Positions 1-6,721 are shown, counted from the stretch's first letter. The stretch is DNA of 12,149 nucleotides from UBA1372 sp964496075 (GCA_964496075.1 CAZBXB010000019.1:1-12149); one strand, 5' to 3'. Numbers and translations are program-made. The notes: generated by a model not told the origin, from the letters alone.

Positions 1-28
1 TGGAAGGTGCGGATGGATCACCTCCTTT
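1..28 (+). rRNA. rrs: 16S ribosomal RNA, 3' end only
   Basis: The first bases are the 3' end of small-subunit rRNA: the GGAAGGTGCGG part of helix 45 (with its GGAA loop) followed by ATGGATCACCTCCTTT. The anti-Shine-Dalgarno core CCTCC is intact at 21-25, so the ribosome can in principle use Shine-Dalgarno pairing. The gene body lies upstream of the window. The exact mature end (about 28-29) is estimated from the family consensus. No spacer tRNA or 23S gene follows; a terminator lies about 60 bases downstream. Confidence 0.95.
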
Positions 29-89
29 GAGGATTAACCCTTCTGGCACTAACAATTTTGATTTCATTTGGGAAAAACCCAAGAAAATT

Positions 90-121
90 AATACCTTCGA
101 TCATTCGGGGGTATTTTTTTT
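90..121 (+). terminator. rho-independent terminator after 16S rRNA
   Basis: AATACCTTCG (90-99) pairs with CGGGGGTATT (106-115), giving a 10-bp stem with two T-G pairs and the loop ATCATT. It is followed directly by a run of T that ends at 121, and an A-rich stretch precedes it. A smaller hairpin, TTGGG/CCCAA with an AAAAA loop (68-82), lies between the rRNA end and the terminator and may be a processing element. The position implies that the rRNA transcript ends here and does not continue into 23S. Confidence 0.85.
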
Positions 122-129
122 GATAAAAT
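121..129 (+). promoter_or_regulatory. extended -10 promoter for uppS
   Basis: TGATAAAAT fits the extended -10 form TGnTAtAAT and lies immediately after the T-run of the 16S terminator. The expected transcription start (about 136) is only a few bases before the uppS ATG at 140, leaving no room for a Shine-Dalgarno site. No good -35 box is visible; the -35 region falls inside the terminator hairpin. Inferred from sequence only. Confidence 0.5.
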
Positions 130-139
130 ACATACACTA

Positions 140-886
140 ATGATAAAATCCAAACAAAAAAAACCATCAGTTTTTCTAACCAAACTTCCTATAGATAAAA
201 AGAAGCTCCCTGTTCATATCGCCATCATTATGGACGGCAACCGTCGTTGGGCTCAAAACAAAGGTCTTGCCACAGTTCAAGGTCACGAAGCCGGAGCTAG
301 AAATTTAGAAAATATAGTTAAATATTGCCGTCAAATAGGGATTAAGCATATTACTGTCTATGCTCTTTCTACTGAAAACTGGAAAAAAAGATCAGTTCAG
401 GAAGTTAGGGGTATTTTCAATATCTTAATTCAAGCGGCTAAAACCAAAACCGAGGAATACAAAAAAACAGGTATTAAGTTTTTCGTTTTAGGCAATTTTC
501 AAGCCTTTCCTTATAAAGTCAAATTAGCTATCAAAAAAATGCTCAACATTGTTCTTGATAAGGAGCGGGTTAAGTTTAATGTTGCTCTCAACTATGGTGG
601 TCGAGATGAAATCGTCAATGCCATCAAAAACATCATCAAAGATGGTGTCCCTGCTAGTAAAGTCAATGAAGACTTGGTTGGTAAATATCTGTACACCAAA
701 GGTCAACCAGATCCGGATCTGATCATTAGACCAGGTGGTGAATTTAGATTAAGCAATTTTTTAATTTGGCAAATGTCTTATGCTGAACTTTACTTCACTG
801 ATATTCTTTGGCCAGACTTCACACCCAAAAAACTTGAAAAAGCCATCTATTGGTATCAACAAAGAAACAGGCGAAAAGGTAAGTAA
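140..886 (+). CDS. uppS: isoprenyl (undecaprenyl) diphosphate synthase
   Basis: A cis-prenyltransferase that condenses isopentenyl diphosphate onto farnesyl diphosphate to make the C55 lipid carrier for cell-wall precursors; it acts at the inner face of the membrane. The 248-aa length is typical. Visible motifs: MDGNRRWA at 31-38 with the catalytic Asp32, GHEAG at 48-52, YALSTENW at 74-81, NYGGRDEI at 151-158, and the substrate-binding end RPGGE...RLSNFLIWQ...AELYFTDILWPDF at 197-227. The usual T in RT(S/G)GE is P here (RPGGE), a mild oddity. The start at 140 is the first ATG after the 16S terminator and leaves a basic N-terminal extension of about 25 residues. There is no Shine-Dalgarno site; a -10 box lies 10 bases upstream. 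The gene converges on the pilin-like gene with a 3-bp gap. The family call is secure; product chain length is inferred. Confidence 0.95.
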   Translation: MIKSKQKKPSVFLTKLPIDKKKLPVHIAIIMDGNRRWAQNKGLATVQGHEAGARNLENIVKYCRQIGIKHITVYALSTENWKKRSVQEVRGIFNILIQAAKTKTEEYKKTGIKFFVLGNFQAFPYKVKLAIKKMLNIVLDKERVKFNVALNYGGRDEIVNAIKNIIKDGVPASKVNEDLVGKYLYTKGQPDPDLIIRPGGEFRLSNFLIWQMSYAELYFTDILWPDFTPKKLEKAIYWYQQRNRRKGK

Positions 887-889
887 TTT

Positions 890-1201
890 TTACAATATCT
901 TAACTCCCAAAATCGTTTCCATTACCTGAGTAATTATATAGCTCAAAAACACTATAAAAAAGCCAATCAAAGCCGCTTTTATCATGCCATAACCTCTCTC
1001 AATTTTAGCCGGATCCCCACCAGCCAGCATCAAACTTATTCCACCCATAATTAATACAACTAACATGGATAGTCCAGCTACTACATATATATACTTTAAA
1101 AGTTCAGTAATTAATCCACCCAGGTCCTTAAATTTTCCAGCCACAGGATTTTGTTCTAAAATATCATGGGTCACTCCCTGTGCCAATATTTTTTTTACCA
1201 T
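890..1201 (-). CDS. small pilin-like membrane protein (VirB2/TrbC-type, T4SS pilin family)
   Basis: A 103-aa protein with two hydrophobic helices (about 33-58 and 74-97) joined by a short polar turn, LAGGDPAKIERGYGMIKAALIG. This helix-GGDPxKxxxG-helix plan is that of the VirB2/TrbC-like pilins common in CPR genomes, where they are usually annotated as type IV secretion pilin. It shares the plan, and the turn, with the gene just upstream (SGGQPDKVKGAKETITSAITG), so the two look like paralogues. No clear cleavable signal peptide is seen. It lies 1 bp downstream of that gene and is surely co-transcribed and probably translationally coupled. No secretion ATPase (VirB4) or other channel gene lies in the window, so the role as pilus subunit, channel or plain membrane protein is open. 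Confidence 0.7.
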   Translation of the reverse strand: MVKKILAQGVTHDILEQNPVAGKFKDLGGLITELLKYIYVVAGLSMLVVLIMGGISLMLAGGDPAKIERGYGMIKAALIGFFIVFLSYIITQVMETILGVKIL

Positions 1202-1202
1202 T

Positions 1203-1610
1203 TTAAAAACCTGGAATTTTTAATATATCTATTGCAATTAGTCTTAATATAAATAATGAAAACACCGCTACTACCAAACCAGTAATTGCTGAAGTAATAG
1301 TTTCCTTTGCCCCTTTAACTTTATCTGGTTGACCACCTGAAGTAGCCAGAGATATAAATCCATACACCATTAGTAAAAAGGCAATTCCTCCCGCCACTCC
1401 AAACAAACTTGGTAAAAGCCATTTCACAAAACTATCAATTCTGACAGGTACACATCCAAGAGCTGTGTTAATCCAAGGGTCACTTGTTGCTGGTCCATGT
1501 CCTTCTTGTACACAAAACTCGTCAGTATTTGCCAATATCATCCTTGTACTCGTCAAAAACAACACTCCTGTCATTACTAATCCGTTTATTATTTTTTTCC
1601 AGCTGTTCAC
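1203..1610 (-). CDS. pilin-like membrane protein with signal peptide (VirB2/TrbC-type)
   Basis: A 135-aa protein. Residues 1-27 look like a signal peptide (basic start SWKK, hydrophobic core, cleavage near ILA-N). A short exported segment follows with two cysteines (C33, C53) that could form a disulfide, then two membrane helices (about 62-90 and 105-128) separated by SGGQPDKVKGAKETITS. That turn matches the one in the next gene downstream. The start is GTG (1608-1610). It lies 6 bases after a TATACT -10 box on the minus strand, so the transcript is predicted to begin at the start codon itself. This is the first gene of a two-gene unit. The pilin assignment rests on the two-helix layout and the turn motif; no secretion apparatus is seen nearby. 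Confidence 0.7.
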   Translation of the reverse strand: MNSWKKIINGLVMTGVLFLTSTRMILANTDEFCVQEGHGPATSDPWINTALGCVPVRIDSFVKWLLPSLFGVAGGIAFLLMVYGFISLATSGGQPDKVKGAKETITSAITGLVVAVFSLFILRLIAIDILKIPGF

Positions 1611-1616
1611 GCCTTT

Positions 1617-1625
1617 AGTATACCA
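1617..1625 (-). promoter_or_regulatory. extended -10 promoter for the pilin-like pair (leaderless)
   Basis: Read on the minus strand, TGGTATACT is an extended -10 box followed by AAAGGC and then the GTG start at 1610. The expected start point coincides with the GTG. It sits back to back with the promoter of the SpoIID gene, with only two bases between the two elements. Confidence 0.6.
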
Positions 1626-1627
1626 AA

Positions 1628-1636
1628 TGCTACAAT
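1628..1636 (+). promoter_or_regulatory. extended -10 promoter for the SpoIID-domain gene
   Basis: TGCTACAAT is followed by nine bases and the ATG at 1646, predicting a leader of only about 3 bases. The same nine-base element occurs before the tmRNA gene (7176-7184). The -35 region would lie at the start of the divergent pilin-like gene. Confidence 0.6.
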
Positions 1637-1645
1637 GAAATTGTC

Positions 1646-3385
1646 ATGTTAAAACACTTTCTTTCAAAAAAATATCTGTTCTTTATCACCATTATAATTG
1701 TTTCTTTGTTTATCTTTCCTCAGACCTCTTTTTCTAAGACCATCGATGAAGAAATTTCTGAAATCAGTCAAAAAATTGCTGACCTCGAAAAGGCCATTGC
1801 TCCACTTAAACAAGAAACTGGATCCTTATCCCAAAAAATTAAAAACGCCAAATCTAGCATTTACCAAATTGGCCTTCAGATAGAAGATATAGGTGATCAG
1901 TTGATCGAAGCCGAATCCGATTTAGAAGTTCAACAAACTCTCCTCAATCAGCGTATCAAAAGGCTTTATAAAAACAATAAAAAATTTAATCCGCTTTTAA
2001 TCTTTTTAAGTAGTTCTCAAAATTCAAGTCTTCTTCGTCAGTTTTCCTGGTTTCAGTCGGTTATTAATCAGGATATGAAATTGATTACTAATCTAAGTTC
2101 TCAAATTATCACCCTTCAAACTAATAAAACCAATCTAGCTACTCAAAAAGATCATTTGGCTAGTTTAAAAAAAGATCTAGAAAATCGTTTTGGCTTTCTA
2201 TCTGCCGAAATCAAAAAAGCCGAAGATTACAAAGCCGAACTTTCTCAGAAACAACAAGAGTTGATTGCCGCCAAAACCGCCATGTTTAATACTTCAGTTG
2301 GTGACGTTTCCACTTCTCAGGACCCTGCCTCGAGAGCTGATTACAATCCTGGTTTTTCTCCTGCCTTTGCTCTTTTTTCTTTTGGCGCTCCTCATCGAAA
2401 AGGTATGAGTCAATACGGCGCTTTCGGTCGTTCCAAAGCCGGCCAAAACTTTTCTGATATTCTTAAAGCTTATTATGGTGATATTCGCATTGAAACTACC
2501 GACATGCCTGGCTCCATTAACACTTCTCTTGGAAGCCTTCCTTTTGAAGATCAATATTTAGTCGGTATTGCTGAAATGCCCGCTAGTTGGGGAGATGAAG
2601 GTGGTATGGAAGCCCTCAAAGCCCAAGCTATAGCAGCTCGTACCTATGCTCTTTCCTATGTTGGTTGGCGCTTATCCAACAAATCTGCTTCTGGTTCAAT
2701 TTGCACCACCGAATCTTGTCAAGTCTACTCCAATACTCGTTTCTCAAACCCTGGTCTTTGGAAATCCGCCGTTGAAGCAACCAGAGGTCAAGTTATCGTA
2801 AGTAACACGACTAATGACATTTTTTCCACCATGTATGCTTCTACAGCTGGTGGCGCTGTTTATAGTTATTCTTCGATTGGTCATTCCACTCCTCAAATTT
2901 GGGACACTACCTGTTCTTCTCAATCTTGTTGGCCGGGCGACGCTTGGGAGAAGCAAGCCGGCTCGGCTTGGTATTACAAAGGTTGGTACAAGACTCGTTC
3001 AAATCAATCTTGTGGTCGTTCTCATCCATGGTTAACCCAGACCGAATTTGTTGATATTATCAATGCAGTCCTTTATTACTCAAAAACTAACGATTCATCA
3101 CATCTTTCCCAGATAGATTCTGGAGGATGTTTTGGTGGAAACGATCCTTCAGCCTGGTCAAGAGAAGAGCTGGCGCGTCAGGTCGGAAGTCACGGTGGTC
3201 CTGTCTCTGGAGTCAATTCTATTCAAGTCAATTATTCCACAGGTGGCTACACTCAAGAGGTCAGACTTGAGACAGATAAGGGTAGTTTCACTTTTTCAGC
3301 CGACAATTTTAAAACTATCTTTAATCTTCGCGCCCCCGGTGCCATCGTTATCAAGTCCGGTCTATTTAATGTAGAAAAAAAATAG
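1646..3385 (+). CDS. secreted coiled-coil protein with SpoIID/LytB domain
   Basis: 579 aa. A membrane anchor or signal helix (9-30) is followed by a long coiled coil (about 33-213), as in CwlO/PcsB/EnvC-type hydrolase activators, a linker, then a SpoIID/LytB domain (about 240-575). SpoIID enzymes are lytic transglycosylases that cut glycan strands stripped of stem peptides. The catalytic Glu is E310 in YLVGIAEMPASW, followed by EALKAQAIAARTYA (322-335). GMSQYGAFG (253-261) lies before that segment, whereas in Bacillus SpoIID the equivalent GHGVGMSQ motif is, from memory, near the C-terminus. H413, C423 and C428 are spaced like the zinc or cysteine site of Clostridium SpoIID; C353 and C358 form another close pair. 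The TAG stop overlaps the GTG of the next gene. Activity and substrate are inferred from the family. Confidence 0.88.
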   Translation: MLKHFLSKKYLFFITIIIVSLFIFPQTSFSKTIDEEISEISQKIADLEKAIAPLKQETGSLSQKIKNAKSSIYQIGLQIEDIGDQLIEAESDLEVQQTLLNQRIKRLYKNNKKFNPLLIFLSSSQNSSLLRQFSWFQSVINQDMKLITNLSSQIITLQTNKTNLATQKDHLASLKKDLENRFGFLSAEIKKAEDYKAELSQKQQELIAAKTAMFNTSVGDVSTSQDPASRADYNPGFSPAFALFSFGAPHRKGMSQYGAFGRSKAGQNFSDILKAYYGDIRIETTDMPGSINTSLGSLPFEDQYLVGIAEMPASWGDEGGMEALKAQAIAARTYALSYVGWRLSNKSASGSICTTESCQVYSNTRFSNPGLWKSAVEATRGQVIVSNTTNDIFSTMYASTAGGAVYSYSSIGHSTPQIWDTTCSSQSCWPGDAWEKQAGSAWYYKGWYKTRSNQSCGRSHPWLTQTEFVDIINAVLYYSKTNDSSHLSQIDSGGCFGGNDPSAWSREELARQVGSHGGPVSGVNSIQVNYSTGGYTQEVRLETDKGSFTFSADNFKTIFNLRAPGAIVIKSGLFNVEKK

Positions 3386-3891
3386 TGATTCTTTTTTATG
3401 CTTTTTCAAATCGCTGGTCCACCAATGTTTCTGCTCAAACCCTGCTACATCTTCAGAAATTAAGAAATTCTCCTCAATTTAATTTTCAAAAAATTTACGG
3501 CCATCCCAAATCTTTTTTTCAGGCTCATATTTTAAATAAGCAATATGACTGTATTATCGGTCTGGGTGACTTCTTTGGTGATCTCCAAAAAATCAGACTC
3601 GAAACTAAGGCTAAGAATCTTTATGGCAACCGACCAATCTCTACCAATGCCCCTTTTCTTCTTCCTATAAACACTCCATCTTTGTCACATTTTGACAATA
3701 ATCATTTTACCCTTGCTCAAAACATGGGAAGTTACAATTGCAATTGGATTGCCTATCAAACTCAGTTTTTTTTGAATTCAAGAAATCTGGATACTTTTCA
3801 TCTCTTCTTCCATTTACCCAAAAGACAATCAGCCCAATTTCTAGCCAGTACTATTGCCAATTTCTTACTTTCAAACCAAATGTTAAAATAA
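3385..3891 (+). CDS. pyroglutamyl-peptidase-like (peptidase C15 fold) protein
   Basis: 168 aa, shorter than the roughly 200-215 aa of pyroglutamyl peptidase I. The N-terminus ILFYAFSNRWSTNVSAQTL aligns with the Pcp start (VTGFEPFGG...NPS). CIIGLGDFFGDLQKIRLETKAKN (56-78) matches the strand carrying the catalytic Glu, giving E73. GSYNCNWIAY (115-124) matches GTFVCNxxxY with the nucleophile C119, and HLFFHLPK (139-146) matches the GFIHVP segment with H143. The C119-H143 spacing of 24 equals that of known Pcp (C144, H168). The Glu-to-Cys distance is shorter, so part of the central region is missing. Start GTG overlaps the preceding TAG (TAGTG), implying coupled translation; no Shine-Dalgarno site is seen. 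It may remove N-terminal pyroglutamate or act as a divergent cysteine peptidase. Homology was judged by eye. Confidence 0.6.
   Translation: MILFYAFSNRWSTNVSAQTLLHLQKLRNSPQFNFQKIYGHPKSFFQAHILNKQYDCIIGLGDFFGDLQKIRLETKAKNLYGNRPISTNAPFLLPINTPSLSHFDNNHFTLAQNMGSYNCNWIAYQTQFFLNSRNLDTFHLFFHLPKRQSAQFLASTIANFLLSNQMLK
3881..3889 (+). promoter_or_regulatory. extended -10 promoter inside the end of the peptidase-like gene
   Basis: TGTTAAAAT overlaps the last codons and stop of the upstream gene and lies five bases before the ATG at 3895. There is no Shine-Dalgarno site. It would give a leaderless transcript for the PH-domain gene. Coding overlap makes chance possible. Confidence 0.45.
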
Positions 3892-3894
3892 GTC

Positions 3895-4647
3895 ATGGTC
3901 AGAACCACCGATTTAGATACTATTGCCCCAGACGATCTTAATATTATACCCGAAAAAGAAGTTAAAACTATTCCTGCCAAACCCAAATCAAAACCAGTCA
4001 AAAAAACCCAAAAAGCTTCAATCTCTAGCACGCAGTCTTATCGTCAAACTGTCTATAAACTTCTCAAAAATAGAACCAAAACACCCCTTTCCTCGTTCCT
4101 CGCCCGACCCAAAGTTTTTAATTTTGGTCAAAGAGACCAAGACGAAGAAATTATTTTAGTCTTAAGAAGACATTGGTTTAGCAATCTTGGTTGGATCTTA
4201 ATTACTATCGCTATGATTTTTGCCCCACTTCTTCTTAAATTTGTACCTCTGCTCGAATCATTTCCTCCAACCTATCGCCTTATTTCCGTTATTTACTGGT
4301 ATTTGGTTACCTTTATTTTTACCTTCGAAAATTTTTTATCATGGTACTTTAACGTTTTTATCATCACTGAGGAAAGGGTATTAGATATTGATTTCAATAA
4401 TCTTTTAGTCANNNNNNNNNNCAAAGAAATATCAGATGCAAAGATTAGTATGATCCAAGACGTTACCTATAGTGTCATTGGTGTTGCCCAAACTTTATTT
4501 AATTTTGGTACCATCCTTATTCAGACCGCCGCCGAAATTCCCGAGATACGAGTTGATCAGGCACCAAGTCCTGAGTTAGTCGCTAAAATATTACAGCAAA
4601 TGCGCCTCGAAGAGGAGCAAGAAGCTTTGGAGGGTAGAGTTAAATGA
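3895..4647 (+). CDS. membrane protein with bacterial PH-like domain (bPH2/DUF304 type), interrupted by an assembly gap
   Basis: 250 aa as drawn through ten N. A basic, Pro/Lys-rich cytoplasmic N-terminus (1-70) precedes two membrane helices (about 96-117 and 127-150). Then comes a bPH2-type domain: FNVFIITEERVLDIDF (152-167), the gap, KEISDAKISMIQDVTY (177-192), LFNFGTILIQTA (201-212). The phrases ITxxRVxDIDF, I-IQDVTY and FGTxxIQTA are hallmarks of this family of small membrane proteins, whose function is poorly known. The C-terminus (about 226-247) is a charged helix. The reading frame is open on both sides of the gap and stays in phase across it. The stop TGA overlaps the next ATG (ATGA). 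It follows the peptidase-like gene by 3 bp. Confidence 0.75.
   Translation: MVRTTDLDTIAPDDLNIIPEKEVKTIPAKPKSKPVKKTQKASISSTQSYRQTVYKLLKNRTKTPLSSFLARPKVFNFGQRDQDEEIILVLRRHWFSNLGWILITIAMIFAPLLLKFVPLLESFPPTYRLISVIYWYLVTFIFTFENFLSWYFNVFIITEERVLDIDFNNLLVXXXXKEISDAKISMIQDVTYSVIGVAQTLFNFGTILIQTAAEIPEIRVDQAPSPELVAKILQQMRLEEEQEALEGRVK
4412..4421. other. assembly gap of ten N inside the PH-domain gene
   Basis: Ten N in a row, the kind of fixed-length placeholder used by scaffolders, so the true length is unknown. The gene stays in frame with ten bases (or any length equal to 1 modulo 3). Related domains, as I remember them, have only one to three residues between the DxDFxxLL strand and KExS, so the real gap may be shorter than drawn. 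Confidence 0.95.
4629..4634 (+). promoter_or_regulatory. Shine-Dalgarno site for the two-helix membrane peptide
   Basis: GGAGGG ends nine bases before the ATG at 4644 and matches the anti-Shine-Dalgarno CCTCC at 21-25. It is the clearest ribosome-binding site in the window. It belongs to an internal operon gene, whereas genes preceded by a -10 box lack one. Confidence 0.7.
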
Positions 4648-4862
4648 TAGATTTTAACTCAGTTCTTCAAAACATCATTCGAATTTTTTTTGACATTAGT
4701 GCCCTTTTGTATTTAGTTTTCGCCATCGTTGTTGTCAAGCAAGTCACTACCATGTCAAAAAATGTCTCCGATAAGTTTAACGCCGTTCTTATCGCTTTTT
4801 CTTACATTCATCTTGTTTTCGCCATCGTTTTACTCTTGCTTACCGTCGTTCTAACTATATAG
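4644..4862 (+). CDS. small two-helix membrane protein of unknown function
   Basis: 72 aa. Two hydrophobic helices (about 9-31 and 47-71) are joined by a short polar loop, KQVTTMSKNVSDKFNA, with a polar N-terminus (MIDFNSVLQN). It starts within the stop of the PH-domain gene (ATGA overlap) behind a good GGAGGG, so it is translated together with that gene and may be its membrane partner. I do not recognise a named family with confidence. The codon-sized overlap, strong ribosome-binding site and clean helix-loop-helix pattern support a real gene. Confidence 0.75.
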   Translation: MIDFNSVLQNIIRIFFDISALLYLVFAIVVVKQVTTMSKNVSDKFNAVLIAFSYIHLVFAIVLLLLTVVLTI

Positions 4863-4879
4863 CTTTAAACTTTGGTCGT

Positions 4880-4885
4880 TATAAT
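4880..4885 (+). promoter_or_regulatory. -10 promoter element (TATAAT) for the PP2C-like membrane protein
   Basis: A perfect TATAAT lies thirteen bases before the ATG at 4899 in the 36-bp intergenic stretch. The expected leader is about 7 bases with no Shine-Dalgarno site. No clear -35 box is seen. Confidence 0.55.
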
Positions 4886-4898
4886 TTAGACTAAGACA

Positions 4899-6719
4899 AT
4901 GCACTATACCTGCCGTTTTTTTTCATCAACCAATACTGATCAACTTTTTTCTCACTATTGGGAAAACGAACCAGATGATCCTGCCATTTTCTCTCAAAGA
5001 GGTCACCTTTTTGGTCTTGTTACTATTAATAATCCAGAAGCGAAAAACATCACCAATACTGGCAATCAAATCATTTCTCAGATAAATCAAACTTACTTCA
5101 CTCCAAGTGATCAAGATTTCAAAACTCAGCTTAAAACCACTCTGGATAGTATTAATGATCTCTGGCAAGATCAAAAACCCACCATACTTCTTATTGCCCT
5201 CAATCAAGGTCAATTGGCAGCTTCTGCCATTGGCCAATTTAGTCTCTATCTAAAAAGACAAACTAGTTTTAGCAATATTTTGGATGCATCTCCCGATAAA
5301 ACCAGCTTTATTACTGGTCCTGTTTTAGATCAAGACCTTCTTTTTTTAACCACTCCGGATTTTGTTAAAAAATTGCCCAAGATCGAGACTTTACTATCCC
5401 TTACTGATCTAAATTCACAGGAAGATTATATTAAAGATACCATCGATCAATTTCCCACCTGCTCCTTACTTGTCAAAGTCAATCAAGATGAACCCAAGCC
5501 AGTAACTATTCCGGACCCTGTCCAGCCGGATCCTATCCAACCTAGCCAAGTTTTTTCTCAAGAACCTCCAAAAAAATCCAAACTTAGCTTTTTTTACAAG
5601 CTATTATCCAAAAAACCAATCACTATCTCTCCAAAAGATCTCAAAACTGATCAAAAAAGTAAAAAAGTTAACCTAATTCTTATTTCCATCTCTTTCATTG
5701 CCCTGTCAGTCAGTATTTTTGTCGGTTATCAAAAAAAGCAATTTAACGACAGACAAAAACTTTTCAATCAATTACAGACTCAAACTCAGGATAATCTGGA
5801 TAACATCAACAAAGTAAAGCAATTAAGTCTGGAAGATGCCCTGACTTTGGCCCAACAAACCAAAGATCTTATCGACCAAATGTCAGTTTTGGATATTGAT
5901 ACGGACAAAGTCAACTCCTATCAATCTCAAATAGACTCTATTCTCTCTCAAACCGGCTCAAGTCAAAATACTGCTTTAGATCAACTTCAAGATACATCCT
6001 TAATTACCGATAATCCTTCTTATTCTAAGATGATTTTTGCCCAAGGAAATCTTTATCTTTTAGACACTGACAAACAAAGAATAGATTCAGTTTTAGTTGA
6101 CACCAAGGCTAGTAAATCAATCAGTCAGGACAATCAAATTAGTCAAGCTATCAAACTGGTCTCTCTTTCAGACAATCTCTACGCACTGGAGAAAGACGCC
6201 CTTTATTTAGTCAAAAAATCAAACTGGACTAAAGCTCTCGATCTTACCGATTTAAATATAATTTCAGTTGAATCTTGGGGTTCATCAATTTATTTACTGT
6301 CTTCGTCAACCATATATAAGTCGACCTTACAAGGCCAAACTTTTTCCGAGCCAGTTGCCTGGTTGGATCCGGACCAAACCTTGCCTAAAAATGTCACCTC
6401 TCTTTCTATTGACGGCAAAATATGGGTCTTATCCAAACAAGCCAAAATTATTCCATATTTGCGTGGTGTCCAAGACAATTTTAATCCAAACCAGCCTCCT
6501 CAAACTGATCTGGCTTCCAATTTAATTGTTGCCACTGATCTAGACATTGTTGCCTTTTTGCCAAATCCAAACAGTCTAGCAGTTTACAATAAAGCCGGAG
6601 ATATAATTTCAAAATATAATTTTGACGATCAAGAAATTTTGGCTATTGCCCTGGACGAATCAACTCAAATTATCTACGCCTTATCCACCGATCAGAATAT
6701 ATATAAACTAGCTCTCTAA
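4899..6719 (+). CDS. PP2C-like / single TM / beta-propeller-like membrane protein
   Basis: 606 aa in three parts. The cytoplasmic N-terminal part (about 1-195) has the feel of a PP2C/PPM phosphatase fold, with alternating strands and helices such as HLFGLVTINN (36-45), PTILLIALNQGQLAASAIGQFSLYLKR (94-120) and DQDLLFLTTPDFVKKL (144-159). The metal-binding DGMGG-type motif is absent, so it is probably inactive. A Pro-rich basic linker (about 195-256) leads to one membrane helix (258-276). Outside follow a helical or coiled segment (280-350) and a repeat-rich beta region (about 375-606) with recurring blades such as GNLYLLDTDKQRIDSV, DNLYALEKDALYLV, SSIYLLSSSTIYKS, GKIWVLSKQAKI and QIIYALSTDQNIYKL, consistent with a propeller. 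Possibly a surface sensor; ligand unknown. smpB starts 13 bp after its stop. The PP2C call is the weakest part. Confidence 0.6.
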   Translation: MHYTCRFFSSTNTDQLFSHYWENEPDDPAIFSQRGHLFGLVTINNPEAKNITNTGNQIISQINQTYFTPSDQDFKTQLKTTLDSINDLWQDQKPTILLIALNQGQLAASAIGQFSLYLKRQTSFSNILDASPDKTSFITGPVLDQDLLFLTTPDFVKKLPKIETLLSLTDLNSQEDYIKDTIDQFPTCSLLVKVNQDEPKPVTIPDPVQPDPIQPSQVFSQEPPKKSKLSFFYKLLSKKPITISPKDLKTDQKSKKVNLILISISFIALSVSIFVGYQKKQFNDRQKLFNQLQTQTQDNLDNINKVKQLSLEDALTLAQQTKDLIDQMSVLDIDTDKVNSYQSQIDSILSQTGSSQNTALDQLQDTSLITDNPSYSKMIFAQGNLYLLDTDKQRIDSVLVDTKASKSISQDNQISQAIKLVSLSDNLYALEKDALYLVKKSNWTKALDLTDLNIISVESWGSSIYLLSSSTIYKSTLQGQTFSEPVAWLDPDQTLPKNVTSLSIDGKIWVLSKQAKIIPYLRGVQDNFNPNQPPQTDLASNLIVATDLDIVAFLPNPNSLAVYNKAGDIISKYNFDDQEILAIALDESTQIIYALSTDQNIYKLAL

Positions 6720-6721
6720 GG

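Noticed and set aside
30..139. Start of a 16S-23S spacer with a tRNA
   Set aside because: No cloverleaf or tRNA-Ile/Ala sequence is present; a strong terminator and a protein gene follow directly.
890..1610. Holin or phage membrane protein pair
   Set aside because: The shared GGxPxK turn between two helices and the signal peptide fit VirB2/TrbC-like pilins better, and no phage genes are nearby.
2294..2554. Minus-strand open frame inside the SpoIID gene
   Set aside because: It is a shadow of a well-supported gene, has no family features, and its composition is explained by the plus-strand codons.
4645..4647. UGA recoded as glycine (genetic code 25 of some CPR groups)
   Set aside because: UGA ends the PH-domain gene and the sugar-binding gene exactly at ATGA overlaps with the next start, and no internal UGA interrupts the conserved genes.
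4926..5237. Minus-strand open frame of 103 codons in the PP2C-like gene
   Set aside because: Shadow of the coding strand; no promoter, ribosome site or conserved pattern.
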